A DNA stretch of 64,000 nt, taken from NCBI GenBank assembly GCA_001939145.1, contig LSRX01001111.1, positions 100,059-164,058 of the forward strand, in the 5' to 3' direction. Each line of letters opens with the position of its first letter. Positions within the stretch are counted from its first letter, which is position 1. This DNA is from Symbiodinium microadriaticum (Eukaryota; Sar; Dinophyceae; Suessiales; Symbiodiniaceae). The notes beneath the pieces were generated by a model. That model had not been told where the DNA came from. It saw only the letters and a program-made list of their open reading frames with translations, and ran no database searches. The translations under genes and the position numbers were made by a program. Shown here one piece after another: positions 1-11,721 of the stretch.

Positions 1-84
1 AGTAGCAGTAGCAGTAGCAGTAGCAGTAGCAGTAGCAGTAGCAGTAGCAGTAGCAGTAGCAGTAGCAGTAGCAGTAGCAGTAGC

Positions 85-162
<78 letters not shown>

Positions 163-375
163 CGTAGTCGTAGTCGTAGTGGTAGTGGTAGTGGTAGTGG
201 TAGTGGTAGTGGTAGTGGTAGTCGCCGTCGTAGTAGTAGTAGCAGTAGTAGTAGCAGCAGTAGTAGTAGAAGTATTAGCAGTAGCAGCAGCAGCAGGATG
301 AGGAGGAGGAGGAGGAGGAGGAGGAGGAGTAGTAGTAGTAGTAGTAGCAGTAGTAGTATTAGGAGTAGTAGTAGC

Positions 376-440
<65 letters not shown>

Positions 441-580
441 TAGTAGCAGTGGTGGTGGCAGTAGTAAATGTTGCTGCGGTTGTTGCAGTAGTAACTGTTA
501 CTACGACTACTACTACAAGCCATCCCCCTGGCGCCTAAACCCATCATCATCGTCATCATCATCATCATCATCATCATCGT
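1..580. repeat. Trinucleotide microsatellite block
   Basis: Runs of AGTAGC, AGT, GGTAGT, AGG and finally CAT triplets, interrupted by single changes, fill about the first 580 bases. The poly-Ser, poly-Tyr and poly-Met frames through it are products of the repeat and are not taken as genes. The block begins at the window edge, so its true length is unknown. Confidence 0.95.
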
Positions 581-700
581 TGGTATTTGGACACGAACGT
601 ACTGTAAATACCGAGTCTGATGGATGTGCTCTTAAACAGTGTTTAGGAGAGTTGCTTGGTAGCGGGGAGCGTGCGCCTGCCACGCCAACGAGTAGCACAG

Positions 701-2814
701 GTGTCGAACAAATCTGCATCCAATGTGAACGAGTCGTGGCAGGTTCAGTCCATGTCACGGAGGGTGGATAGCTCCCTGGAGCAGGTCCTTGAGAGAAGGT
801 TTGCCTCCGTTTTGGCAGAAGCTCAAACAAAAGCACAAGCCATGGGAAAAGGTCGAGTGCTGCAAGGAGCAAACAGAACAGGCGGTGTGCGCCCGAGTGA
901 GCTCTCATTCTCAATTATGGTGTCAGAGGTAGCCCGAGGCTTTCGGGAACAGAGTTCACTACGAAGATTTGCAGGGTTCTTGTGCAGAAAGTTTGTCGCA
1001 GAAGTCTTGCTTCCGGGTTGAGGCCTGTGCCCTGAGTCGGCTTTGGGATCTCGACCGGCTTCTAGCCTAGGGAGCACCGGAGCGAGTGCTCGCTTATTGT
1101 CTTGGAAGAAGAGGGGGCTGACCTGATGTCATGTGCGCTGAGTCGCTGAGGTGGGGATGGTAGCTCGCCTGGCCGAGACACTGCAGAAGCAAGCGATGGA
1201 TTCGTACAACATGGAGCAGGTGTGGAGCACTTGACCAAGCTAAGAGTTCGTGCCTCTCCAGCACGGAATAGCACGGAAAGCACATGAAAGCTGCGCCTCT
1301 TCAACATAGTCCTCAACAGTAGAAGAAAGTTCTAGGGCCTTGCGGTTCATCGAACCTTCAAGCATTCCGTTCGCTGGCCTTGCCCCTAAACCTGCAGCTC
1401 GTCGAAACAGGTCCGAACCCTTAGAACACCTCGCAGTTGCTGGCGCAAGCACAGCAGCTGTTCTCACAACCGTTGTTGCACCCGTTCCACATGTGCTGGG
1501 GGACCGATAGCAAAACGTGGCTGCTGGGCTCCTGAACCTTGCAGGCGCTCGTGAAATCTGAGAGCAAGCTGATTGGTCTTCAGGCACTGTTCGATTTCTG
1601 TCAAGTCGTCTGTAGCAAGTCCAACGGACAGGAGTGCATATTGTACAGGTGTTGACACCTCGCGTTCAGGAGCAAACATTCAAGCCTCCTCCTAGGAAGT
1701 CATCGAAGCAGGTATGCATGTGCTTCCCGAAAGTCGGAAGTCACGCATGCCGGTGGCCGTTGCACCTACAGTGTCTTGTCGAGGCGTCCTCTGTGAGCGT
1801 TCTCGAAGGTCGTCTGCGGGCGTTTGCTGAAGCCCAAGATCCGTTCGAAAAGACTTGGGACGATGTGGGTTCAGCTAATGACTCGCAGGTGATGTGGAGA
1901 GGTGAAGTTTGCATATGCCCTTCCACCAAGAAAGGGGTGAGTGGGAACTTGAGGTGAAAGCAGAGCTGGAAAGTGCCGTCCTGACAGCCATGCAGGCATT
2001 GGCCCCAGGGTCCTTTTTGGAAGCGGAAGAGAGTGGGATGGGGTGGTTCGTGGCAGGGCTAAGCTTGACTGAGGAAACTCGGGTACTGCCGCGTCTGCAG
2101 GTCCCTGCCTAGGAAGTGTCAGATCTTTGGCCAAATATATCCGAGTTGAACAGACAGGTCCTGGAAAGGGACCATCGCAAGCTTTGTGATGCCGTCGAGG
2201 AGGACACGCGCTGGCTTCGAGATGCCGTGGAGGCCGGAGTCGGGGAGTCCGCATTCTCTGCGAAAAGGTTGGCCCGACTTGGGCAGATGTCAAGCGAGAC
2301 TATCGAGCTGCAGGCCTTTGCAGTGATTCTGCACCCCCAAGTGCTCATTTGCCAGGCGATCAGCGAAAGTCCGAGTCTTGGATCAACGCACGAAATTCTG
2401 TGTGTGCACTTGCAGAGACGCTCAGCGTTGGGGGGCTTTTTGCAAGGTCTGGGCCTGGACCTGGCGACGCTCGGCGAATCCTTTCGCAGTGTTCGGGGTT
2501 GTTTTGTGCTCGCAGGCAAGAATCAGTTCTGGGGAATCACAACCTGGTCCATACCGTCCTCGCTGACACGTGCTGGGGGTCTGCCTGATGACTCGAGTCA
2601 TCGTCTCGTCCAAACAGGGTGCGGGTTGATGCCTGGTCGCCACATCACTCCCTCGAGTGTCCTTGTCTACTGCTGCCCAAACAAGCGAGGAGTGGAGCTG
2701 AGGACGGAGTGCCGCTTGGCCGCGAAGGATTCCGTGCTAGCTCTGTGGAGCTTGTGGGAGTTATCCTTTACCAGTTCACTTCAGTCGTCGTCAAAATCGC
2801 GTTTAGGTGCGTAA
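701..2814 (+). CDS. Multi-exon helical (coiled-coil-like) protein, unknown family
   Basis: At least four protein-like exons lie in order. About 701-851 contains SLEQVLERRFASVLAEAQ, an amphipathic helix. 1772-1888 has a clean acceptor (CTACAG) and donor (CAG|GTGATG) and encodes exactly 39 codons in phase 0, including VLEGRLRAFAEAQDPFEKTW. About 1936-2041 contains GEWELEVKAELESAV. The last begins at 2113 after CTGCCTAG and carries ISELNRQVLERDHRKLCDA; its frame stays open to the stop at 2812-2814, although the tail after about 2320 is less convincing. The 117-base exon is the best supported. I could not join exons 1772-1888 and 1936-2041 in phase with the obvious sites, so the middle structure is unsure. 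The content is Glu/Arg/Ala-rich helix; no domain recognised. An N-terminus was not identified. Confidence 0.55.
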
Positions 2815-3512
2815 CAATACTTAAACACGGGCCACCACGCAAGAGAGAGACGAAGGAGTGGCCCCCTTCCCCTCCTCTCCCGTCCAGGCACCCCCTCCCT
2901 TAAGGGGCAATTGCACGAATGGCGGCATTGTGGTTGTTTGTGCAGTTTGTTCATTGACGTTGCTTGGCTTCTTCACTTTATGTGTACACAGGTGTGCGTC
3001 GACCTAGGAGGATTGTATCCATGGCAAGTGCGTTTGTTGTCTACGCATGTTTAGGGTGTCTACCTGATCCAAGCACTATGACCATGCACTGCACTTGTCT
3101 CTGCCTTTCGGCAGCCGAGTGCGTAACGCACGAGCTGTATTAACTCTGCTTGGCATTTTTTGCCCTATAAGGGCTCTTGAGGCTGTCGTCCTTGCAAGCA
3201 TGGAGTCATAGAGCAGGAAGTTGCAAAGAAGCAAAGCTTCCGGAGTGTGCTTGCCTAGGAAGTCGCTATCTCCCAGCGTGCAGGGCCGGGTCCGGGGCCC
3301 CAGAAGTTTCCAGACGGGCTTAGGCCACAAACATGACATCTCAAGCTGCATCACCGGAGGGGAGCTTGGGTTTTTGCTCTTATCTTTTTTTTTTTTGCAG
3401 GGCTCCTGCAGGACTTATAAGAGCCTGGTATACATTGTATTTGGGGTGTAGTATTACTGGGGTACAGGTAGCCAGCCAACTTCAATACATCATGTATGAG
3501 CTGTGAAAGGCT
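2815..3512. other. No gene recognised
   Basis: After the stop of the preceding gene there is C/T-rich sequence, a T10-type run near 3384 and no frame with convincing protein composition or paired splice signals. A minus-strand frame at 3076-3354 was not believed. Confidence 0.5.
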
Positions 3513-3755
3513 TTGGATGCTTTAGTTGAGCTTCAGCTTGGATCTGGAGAGTCGCCTGCAGGACTCCCGGGCAATGTCTCCCAGCAGTCCAAACGATGCG
3601 GCAATGGCACGCTGCCGTCAGAGCGTCGTATGAGAGTTGGCGTTGTTGACAGTTGCGAACGGTTGTCTTGTGCGGGTCTTACAAGCATCATATGGGAGCA
3701 TTTGGGAGCAGGTCAAAGAAGCACACTCAAGCAGCTGACAACACTTCCGCGATAA
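3513..3755 (+). CDS. Weak candidate exon, unknown
   Basis: An open frame starting in LDALVELQLGSGESPAG is protein-like for its first part and runs to a stop at 3755. It lacks an ATG at its 5' end, so it would have to be an internal or terminal exon. No domain is visible. It lies between the first gene and the EF-hand gene and could belong to either or to neither. Confidence 0.2.
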   Translation: MDALVELQLGSGESPAGLPGNVSQQSKRCGNGTLPSERRMRVGVVDSCERLSCAGLTSIIWEHLGAGQRSTLKQLTTLPR

Positions 3756-4024
3756 ATGCAGTTTCAGTCTCATTTCTTCTTCATAGGCATGCTAGGCGTT
3801 ACTCTAAGGCACTGTCACGAACTTCTCAACTGGCTGAACAGGCTTAAGACGTAGTGAGTGCAGCCGAGTTCTTGCAGGGTGGACTCACGTCCCCGGAGGG
3901 CCGAAATGTCAGCTGCTCAGTGAATCCGCGTGCCTCGCCAACAGAACCTAGGCTCCAGGCCCCAAGCTCCACACAGGAGGGTCTGCGAAATACTTCGTAG
4001 TTCGCGACACTGTCCAAGCCCAAG

Positions 4025-4799
4025 TTGAACGAACCTTCGAACCCATGGATTCTGGGACCTTATATAGGCATGAATGTCAAGGAGCACAATTTGTTTTTGC
4101 CTTGTGCGAACTGCCCTGAGGCAGCACTCTTCGCACAGCTGGACACGAATGGAGACGGCGACGTCAGTCTGCAGGAGTTCCACGCGGCCAAGGCTTCTCG
4201 GAATCGCGGCCCTCGGGAGAAGGGCATACGGGGGACCTGCATCGTAGCGAGCCCGCAATAACCCAAGGCACAGCAGGGTCTCGCGGATAAGCCCCTGCGA
4301 TTACAAGTATCGCAGACAGGAAACTTAAACCACGTATTCTGCACTTCTCTGTGACTTTCGAAGTGAGTTGGAAGGTGAATTCCCAAGTGCGTCGATTTCG
4401 GAACTGAGTTCCGAAGTGGGTAGAGACTGGCTGGGCAACGGAGTGAGTTCAGTGAGTTTCCGCTGGCAGGTGAGTTCCAAAGTGAGTTCCGGAACTCACC
4501 CGGACAGCCCGAAACTCACCCCGGAATTCATTCCGGAACCCACTCTGGAATTCACTTTGAAATACAGAGAGCCCCAAGGCTTCAAGGGAACCGCAGCCCG
4601 GCAGCCCAGACGCATACCGGAACTCGTCGAAACAGCTGCACCTCTGGTTTTGACTCTCCAACTGATTCTGGAATTCACTCCGACATGCAAAAACTAAATA
4701 AGAGATTTCCAATTTCTCCTAAGCCGCGAGAACTTGACCCTACGAGCTCAGCCACGACTTTTCGTAGGTGTCGGCTGGCATGTGGTAAAGTGTTGGTGA

Positions 4800-4835
<36 letters not shown>

Positions 4836-5656
4836 CTTGGCAGGTCACAGAAGGGCAGCGGAAGGCCTGTGCAGTTCCTGGGTCGGTGGATGCACTGATT
4901 GTGGGATGCTCGCCGGAGTGCGCGACTGTCGAAATCATCTCTGGTGGTGTGCTGTGTCACATTAGGAGTCCTCTAATTCAGGCTCTTGCAGCACTTTGTG
5001 TTTTCGGTGGCAGGCGGAAGTCTTCGAGAAGTTAGATGCCGACATGGACGGCCGAGCCAGTCGCCGAGAACCAGGAGTTTCGGATTCGGTCGTGATGCCT
5101 TTTGGGCTGCAGCGTCCGGACAGCATCTCTCATGAGAGACATCGCCTGTGGCACATCTCGGGCGTGGTCGGAGGTGAGCCGAGAGGAGTTTGCGTCGGCT
5201 ACGGCCCCGCGCTTGGAGAGCGAGAACAGGGCCCCTGGAGCTCTCGGGTAAAGGGTATCGGTGTGGGCTTTTTGTGAGCTCAAGGTAGCTGCGGCACGGC
5301 CACCTCGGCAATCCAGTGACGGCGTCGAGGTTCCGATAGCACTGCGACCTCTCTGAGCTTCGGGCGCCTGGACCTGAGGCAGAGTCAAAGCGGGCCAGCC
5401 AGGACGCGGGCCAGGAGGCCGACGACTTGACTGCTGAGCTGAACATCACAGGGCTCGCCTCCCGGTTCTGCCCGCAAGGGAACAGTTTTGGAAGTCTTTA
5501 GACCTGCCCGAGGCTGGACGACAATCCGCTGTTTGCGGCCGTTCTCTCTGAGGATCCTGCGAGGCGTTTGACCCCTCTTCGAAAAATTGAGACCCGAACT
5601 TTCATAGAGAGGCTAAGCATAAGTAGCCTCAAAGCGATTCCAGAAGCCAAAGCATG
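4025..5656 (+). CDS. EF-hand calcium-binding protein, several exons
   Basis: Two EF-hand loops are visible in separate exons. The first, at 4142-4177, reads DTNGDGDVSLQE and is followed by FHAAK. It has Asp/Asn/Asp at loop positions 1, 3 and 5 and Glu at 12, as expected for calcium binding. The second, at 5035-5070, lies in an exon that starts at 5014 after GGTGGCAG; it reads DADMDGRASRRE and is preceded by AEVFEKL. A further helix resembling the exit of an EF-hand (EVSREEFASA) is at about 5170-5200, before a GGTAAAG donor. Further exons seem to follow at about 5360-5500 and at 5502-5656; the latter follows CTTTAG and contains DDNPLFAAVLSEDPARRLTP. The family is seen directly; exon joins beyond the EF-hands are inference. 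The role would be calcium sensing or buffering, but the partner is unknown. Confidence 0.7.
4355..4690. repeat. Array of short inverted motifs (GAGTTCC / GGAACTC)
   Basis: The left half repeats AAGTGAGTTCC-like words and the right half repeats GGAACTCAC and GGAATTCACT-like words. The centre near 4480-4500 is a perfect palindrome around TTCCGGAA. The stretch could fold into a long imperfect hairpin. It lies between two EF-hand exons, so probably in an intron. Confidence 0.7.
4801..4833. repeat. (GT)n dinucleotide repeat
   Basis: About sixteen GT units lie in the presumed intron between the two EF-hand exons. Confidence 0.95.
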
Positions 5657-5780
5657 GTCAGGGCCTTGGCGCTCCTGCGAAGCGCCGCAGCACAGCAGCT
5701 TCATGCTCAAGACCAGGCGCTTCAGGGCCGTGCCTTAGATTCAAGGTCCTTGGTTTGTTTAATCTGTCAGCACTCTGGGT

Positions 5781-5990
5781 GTGGCTACTTATGCAGATTG
5801 CCTCCGCCCGACGGTCTTCCCGAAGCTATCGCATGCTCGTCATAATTCGTTCTGTTCTTCGCGGGCCGGTGAAGTGCAGCAGGGGCATATCGCGAATCAC
5901 CGGTTGGCTAGAGCGATGGGTTTGGAATGGTTGGCTCGCATGTCAAGTGTCTTTTCAGACGGGGTAGGAAGTCGTCGTCGCACATCTTAG
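5781..5990 (+). CDS. Candidate exon downstream of the EF-hand gene
   Basis: One frame is protein-like, with HRLARAMGLEWLARMSSVF near its end, and stops at 5990. Start and splice sites are unclear. It may be a 3' exon of the EF-hand gene. No domain is seen. Confidence 0.25.
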   Translation: MATYADCLRPTVFPKLSHARHNSFCSSRAGEVQQGHIANHRLARAMGLEWLARMSSVFSDGVGSRRRTS

Positions 5991-6780
5991 TTATCTGAAG
6001 TTGCGTTTGATGTCCTTGGCAACCCAACTGCGAGGAAGGCTGCACAGCACTTCACAGGGCATCTGCGCTGCCAGGACTGTCAACATTGTTGCTAGGAACG
6101 GTCGATGGCGTTTCTTCAATGTGCCTTGCACACCATTTGCACTTCAGGACTGGTGAAAGTGCGGGGGGTTTTGTGCCTTGGCCAACAAGTTGTCTGAAGC
6201 CAAAGCAGATATCAGTCACCGGCGAGCATCGAAGCTTGGGTCAACACAGCCTCTCGTTCTGCTAGAATTGCTGCGGGAACAAGATGCCAGGCCTTCAATC
6301 GACCTGTATGTGTGTATACATAAAGACTATTGAATATTGTGTGTGTGTGCTGTATATGGGGACAGGCATGCATGCTTGGACGGATGGATGGGTGGGCGGA
6401 TGGGTGAATGTACGCATGTATCTAAGTATGTGACGTGGGCCTGTATGTATGCATATCTGCATGTATCTGTATGTTTACATATTCATGTAAAGCACATGTC
6501 TAAGACATATGCATGTACTCTAAATCTTAGATATGTGTGTATGTATATATTTATACACACAGAGCCTCTTGCATGCATGCATGCATGCACACACATACCT
6601 TTGCACAGATAGGTGTACATATATATATATATATATGATTATTTGTACTGTTGTTATTCCTGTTGGGCTGCCAGATCCCCGCTCAGGCTCGAGAAAGGCG
6701 GTGCACAGCTTGCCTCTGCAAGGCACTGTTGCAATAGTGAAGTACATAGCGCTGCCAGGAATACTATTGAAGCCTTAATG
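5991..6780. other. Intergenic or intronic, with TG/TGCA/TA low-complexity tract
   Basis: No convincing frame. From about 6310 to 6645 the sequence is dominated by TATGTGTG, ATGCATGC, CACACA and (TA)n words, including a perfect (ATGC)n stretch near 6571-6590 and (AT)n near 6617-6637. Frames through it (Cys/Met/Tyr/His-rich) reflect the repeat. Confidence 0.7.
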
Positions 6781-7201
6781 CTATGGCAAGCGGGATGACA
6801 GCGCATGTTCCCATGGACCCTTGTGATCCTGGTCGTGTTGTTGTCTTGTTTGGTTTTGTGGCTAGTCGATCGCGCTTGGACTCCTGCTCCAGTCCCGTCA
6901 GTGGGTTCACAAGAGTTGAAGTATCTAACCTAAGCGGTTCATGCCATCCGGATGTGTCGAGTTTCTGAGCTTCTGATTCTGCAAGCCAGACACGTTGAGC
7001 CAGGGATCTGCACATGCGGACTGCCCTCCATCATTCTGCACTTGCCGGTTGCTTACACAAGGGCAGCAGTGATTCTCATCGGCAAGATGCCGTGATGTCC
7101 ACTATCTGAACCATTGACTCCGAGACTCTGGTCATCTTGGAAAAAGGGCAGTTTGATCTGCTGTCAGGCTGGTTGCGTCGAAGCATGCCAGCAGTTGCTC
7201 G

Positions 7202-8212
7202 ATGCGCACGCCTCAGCTGCCTTTGACTGACTCCCTTGTGTGCTTTGTGAGCGATGGCGCTGTCGATGGTGACGTGATGGCTGAGGCTCCGTGTTTTCAC
7301 GATGCAGACAGGCGCGCTTGGAGCCAGTTCATACAGGTAATGCAGTGCAGGTCCACCAAATCACTCTGTGCGAAGTGTGGACTGGTTTTGAATTCTGAAT
7401 AACCGTTTTGGCCGACCAGGGCATGCCGCAGCGTTCAACTGCATTCGCATTTCTTCAGCCGATATGGTTGCACTGCACAAAAGGGAAGGCCGCTTGGTGG
7501 AATCTTGCCAAGAGCCTATTTTGGTTTCTTCGCTGCCACCAGCCGTGCTTCTAGCATGCATGGTGCGAGAAAGTTTTGAAATTTCTTTTGTCATGCTTTC
7601 CTCTTGTTTTGAATAACCTCCTCCTTCCAGGTATAACCCGAGGTTGTCTCAGTTGCAGTCCCTCCAAGCAGGTGGGCAGGTCTCTGCCGGCATGCGCAGT
7701 GCCTGGAGTAGGCCATGTAACACTCACGTAACACACAAAATCACCCAAGCGACCTACGCACGCGTGTCTTTCAAGTCTGCCTCCCGAATCATGCTTCCAC
7801 GTGAATACACGATGACGTGAGTGCAAGCTTACGGTTTTGCCGCTCTTTTGTGTCTTTCTTGGAGACCTGTCCTGGTGCGACTCCGAACCTTCTTGGGCGG
7901 ACGAGTTGCCAAATCGATGACGTGAAATGCAGTCATTTACCCTTCATGCTGCCTGTAGCTGCTTGTGGTGTTTGAACAGGTAGCACGTGGTTGATGCAAG
8001 TTTTATGTAGAGCGCTTTCAGGACTTGCTCTGACGCCTGCTGAGAATAAGCAACAAGATATTTTGATGCGGAGCCTCCCTCCTTTTTTGCCAGCGCAGAT
8101 CAGAATCTTTCCAAGATGCTCAGACTTTGGAGCCTGCAGGCGCGCGCTGCATGGCCGCACAGCGCCTCTCACTGAGTTTCCTCCAGGGCCCTACAAGATT
8201 GTTGCTTGGTAG
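7202..8212 (+). CDS. Unknown protein, four exons with mostly verified splice phases
   Basis: Exon 1 has an ATG at 7202 (possibly preceded by more exon) and an ATACAG|GTAATG donor at 7336, and encodes VSDGAVDGDVMAEAPCFHD. Exon 2, 7459-7562 (acceptor TTTCTTCAG, donor CATG|GTGCG), encodes DMVALHKREGRLVESCQEP. Exon 3, 7659-7816, ends at a perfect GTGAGTG donor. Exon 4, 7984-8212, ends with GPYKIVAW and a stop. Exon 2 to 3 joins in phase 0. Exon 3 to 4 joins in phase 2, giving an in-frame Thr codon. The exon 1 to 2 join does not close with the strongest donor; a GT at 7368 would fit. Introns are about 96 and 167 bases. No domain recognised. Confidence 0.6.
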
Positions 8213-8510
8213 GGTCACAAGACTGCAAGGTTGCATCTGGCAGCCGAATACGGTCACGCCGAGGCGAATAGGACCGATTGCTGCAAGCATGTAAGAAGGC
8301 CGGTTTTTGTCGAAGGCACTGGGGCTTCAGAGGCAGCCTTTGACTGTGTATATGATTAATCGTAGACTTTTCAAGATGTGGGCAGAACTCGTTTTCGATT
8401 TGGAGCCATCAGAAAATATCAGACAGTGGTACCATACATGCAATGACCTGTAGCACTGTGATGACCGCCATGATCACAGTCCGTATGATTCCGTTCTTTC
8501 TCCCCAGCAT

Positions 8511-9622
8511 TTGCTGCTCGGAGCAGGTTCTCCGGGTTCTGTTGAACCACACGTCCTTCACAGCCGTCGATGTGTGTCGCTGAGTGCATGCGAGATTGCT
8601 CTTTGCGTCTTAGCGACTGGCATTGGCTTCGGCCCCACAGCATATCTGAATGGCGGCATGCCTCTTCGCTCCAGCGCCCATCGTGTTCTTGTGTGGGCTT
8701 CTGCATGGCTCAAGCACGCAAGTACATTGTTCAATGTCAGCGTGCAGCCATGGGACGCAACCCGCACCTTTGCTTGTGAAAGCCGTCCATATGTTATGAG
8801 GCAGGCCGGTGCGAGTTTGCAGAGTTAACGGTTGCCCAGGGGGCCGCCTGAGAAGTCAAAGCTTGATTTCAGAAAAGTGCAGAGCCAAGCAAGCAGCGAA
8901 CACAACTCGCATCACTCCCAGTCTCCTGCCAGGAACGGTGCCACCATGCCGCCGTTTGCGGTCTGGTTGCTGACCCAGATCACCAGAATAAGAACGTCTG
9001 CTTACGTCTTATCAATCACTGGCTGCCCAAAAGAGATGCGCCCAACAGTTGCCGGTGCAGCAAGGTGCCTCGCCCTAGTGACCGTGCTTTTGCCTGAAGC
9101 TTCAGGAGATGCACGGGAGGCTCCTTAATGATTCCGGGACTTTTGAGCTTCTGGTAGACCCGGCAAGACCCATGACTCTGCAATGCCTCCAGGCACATCA
9201 CCGACCCCAAATGCGGCGTGAGCCACTTCAGCACAGCAGCTCGGAAGCAGAGAGCCTATGCGTCCATGAGATCTATGTCCCTCATCATCCTATGATATCC
9301 TGTGACTACACATTCCCACACTCTGTGCGCGTCGAGGCATGGCACCAGAGCCTGGCGAGGCCGAGCTGAGCCGGCGGCTGAGACCGGCTGCGGTTTTTAG
9401 GGGGTGCGAGACATCTCTTCGGCCTTCAAGTCCCACGCAGCTTTGTACTGTAGCTACCCATTGCCAGATCTCCCACTCGCGCCCCAAATTAAAAAAAACA
9501 GCAAGAGGCAACTGGTGGTCAACAAGCCCTGGCCCATCCAAACATGGACCCCAAGCACGCTGCACAACCAGTTTCGGGATTCCTACGAGTTGCGGCCCAG
9601 ATTCTGGCACTGGGCACTCTGA
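8511..9622 (+). CDS. Unknown protein, C-terminal exons well supported
   Basis: The last two exons join cleanly. 9106-9330 (acceptor GCTTCAG; 75 codons) starts EMHGRLLNDSGTFELLVDP. After a 70-base intron (GTCGAGG...GGTTTTTAG), 9401-9622 continues in phase 0 with IKKNSKRQLVVNKPWPIQTW and ends in RFWHWAL and a stop. Upstream, an open frame at 8511-8828 (with GIGFGPTAYLNGG) is likely to be an earlier exon; its join to 9106 was not resolved. The protein is rich in Pro, His and aromatic residues. No domain recognised. An initiator was not found. Confidence 0.55.
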
Positions 9623-10055
9623 CAAGCGGCGCTGGCCTCATAGGCTTGTCTCCCCGGTGCCCCGGCGTTAACATTAAGTCATAAGGCTCAAGTGTCGCTC
9701 GAGGGCCTGAGAGAAGCAGAAATCAGCGGGATGATTTCGGACACTGTCTGCTGCTGTTTCACCTCGACTTCCCTTGTGAGGCGTCAGTATCCCTTACAAT
9801 GCTCTGTAATTGCTGATTGCTAGGTCGGCGCTGGTCCGCACAACTACCCGGTTGTTTGGCTTCCGTTTGAAAGAGTCGCCCTAGGCACCAAGGCCCAAGG
9901 CCCAAAGACCCCCCGTGGTGCAGTCGAGGTGCCTCGATCGCCTCGAAGCGCCTCCGTGGGAAGTCGTGGTGACGTCTTCGTGCAGGCAGCGTCGGGTGCT
10001 GCAAGTTCTCTCTCTCAAAGCAAAAGAGAAAGCAGGACGAGGACGATGACGGCGT

Positions 10056-10247
10056 GTGCAAGAGTCTTTGCCATGCCGTCGATGCCCCTTGGCAGATCAA
10101 GTTGAGCAGTGCCAGCAGAGTCAGAGTGAGAAGCTGAACTCTGCTGCATCCGCCGAGATCACCTCGATTTCCAAGAAATGCTCCGACCTGTCGAACGACC
10201 GGGATTTCAAACAGGGGCAGTTTGCATTCGTCCAGAAGCTGTGTTAA
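10056..10247 (+). CDS. Candidate exon, Ser/Gln-rich helix
   Basis: The frame carries ADQVEQCQQSQSEKLNSAAS followed by ITSISKKCSDLSNDRDF and stops at 10247. The composition is that of a helical, coiled-coil-type segment. No splice partner was established. A second short protein-like run (FYETLEDGSRRRALASP, near 10387-10437) may be another exon of the same gene. Confidence 0.35.
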   Translation: MQESLPCRRCPLADQVEQCQQSQSEKLNSAASAEITSISKKCSDLSNDRDFKQGQFAFVQKLC

Positions 10248-11325
10248 CTGGCACGAGCCCTTTCAGATGCATGTCAGGAGGAGTGCTGCCTGGCTGTATA
10301 TCTGAAACCTTATGGTGAGGTTGCTTGCCAATCACCATTTCATTGTCCAGCTTGTGCTGCACGTCAAGGTGCAAGCTCGGCCTTCTATGAGACCCTGGAG
10401 GATGGCAGCCGGAGGCGGGCTCTGGCCAGTCCATAAGGGGCCTTGCAGCTGCGCACGCCTGCCAAGGCCGTGCTCCCTGCAAGCTGCCGGGGCGTCTCTC
10501 TCGGACCTTCGGGATGCAGAGTGTGGCCCGTGGCCGTCCAGTCGTGAGCTGAAAAAGTTGAATCTCTTCTGAGAAGCGGCGCTGCAGGACCCGGAGGCTC
10601 AAAACTGTGGAGTAGACTCCAAGCAAATCTGCCCCTTGTCAGCATGTTGAAAGGTGTCCAAGGGCACACCCACCTCGTTCGCACGACGGAGCCTTTTCGA
10701 ATTCTGAGATGTCATGCCATGAGCTGGTCAAACGGGTTTGAACGCTGACGTACAGTTCCGGCATCACTTGTGTAGATAATGCATCAAGCAGGGTACTTGT
10801 ACCAGTTTGAAGTCCGTGCGTTGTCAGCCGAGGCCACAAAGGCAGTCCACTGTGCCAGGCCAGAGCCGTATTCCACCGTAGGCCAAGTTTGCAGCACATC
10901 CCTAACCATGCAGCAGCATGTCCATTGTTGATTTTCGTTCCTGTGTTTGTTTCGCATTTGTGCAAGACTCCGGGCGGAGAATTCAATGAAGTCGTGGACA
11001 GTCGGAGGGAACTGCGGCTACTCCCCAACCCTTGACACAGAAACTGAAATCCACGTCGCGGGACATCGCATGCAAGCAGTGCAAGTTGCGATCCTGCCGT
11101 AAACCAACAAAGGAGGATGCTCCTTCTTCTCACGGCCCGTTGGAAGACGCATGGCTGCATAGTAGGTACAGGTGATCTCAGCGGCCGTGCACTCCACACT
11201 AGCCCTGGAAGCATGAATCAAGCACGGCCCGAAGCTGTCTTTAATGGCCGGAGCATCAGGGTCCCGTTTACAGAGCTTTCTAAACCAAGACGGCTTTACA
11301 ATTCATCCAATTCTTCATACTGCCT

Positions 11326-11579
11326 TTGGAAGCTTCTGTGGAACAGGAAATTTGCAACCTCTGCTCCGGCGGCGGCGAATTTTTGCCAGAGGCGACTGCC
11401 TTCATGGAGGCCTCGCCAGACATTGGGTGGGAGCTTTGCGTGACCGTGGCCGTGGGCCGCTTTCCAAGCAAGGTAGGCAGAAGCTTGTCCGACTGCGTGC
11501 CGGCTCTCCAGCCGACGCTGTTCAGACCAATCCAGCAATTTTTATGCGAATGTCGAGACTTCATTGCCGGGCCAGGATG
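11326..11579 (+). CDS. Exon of unknown protein, interrupted downstream by the foldback element
   Basis: The frame encodes EICNLCSGGGEFLPEATAF, then a run ending PIQQFLCECRDFIAGPG. It ends at GGATG|GTAAGCC, a strong donor at 11579/11580. An alternative donor AAG|GTAGGC exists at 11472. Eighty bases after the stronger donor lies the target-site duplication of the 11660-15606 element, so the element is probably inside an intron of this gene. The next exon, to the right of the element, was not found. No domain recognised. Confidence 0.5.
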
Positions 11580-11651
11580 GTAAGCCTTTCTCTTGCCAAT
11601 TTGCGCTGGATCAGATTCGGGCGGGTCGCTCGTCAGCCTTTCAGAACCACC

Positions 11652-11659
11652 CTTTTATG
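11652..11659. repeat. Target-site duplication, left copy (CTTTTATG)
   Basis: The 8-base word CTTTTATG abuts the left terminal inverted repeat. The same word in the same orientation abuts the right terminus at 15607-15614. Confidence 0.85.
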
Positions 11660-11721
11660 CATTGACCCGGGAAACTGGGTCCCGGTTTCGTCCCCCCTCT
11701 GAAGCCGAAATTCCGAAGCTT
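11660..11721 (+). repeat. Left terminal inverted repeat
   Basis: Reads CATTGACCCGGG, then TGGGTCCCGGTTTCGTCC, ending GAAGCTT. It aligns without gaps to the reverse complement of 15545-15606 with about 54 of 62 matches by eye. Confidence 0.9.

Noticed and set aside
298-771. Poly-Ser, poly-Tyr and poly-Met frames in the first 0.6 kb
   Set aside because: They are translations of AGT/CAT triplet repeats in every frame; no splice or start context supports coding.
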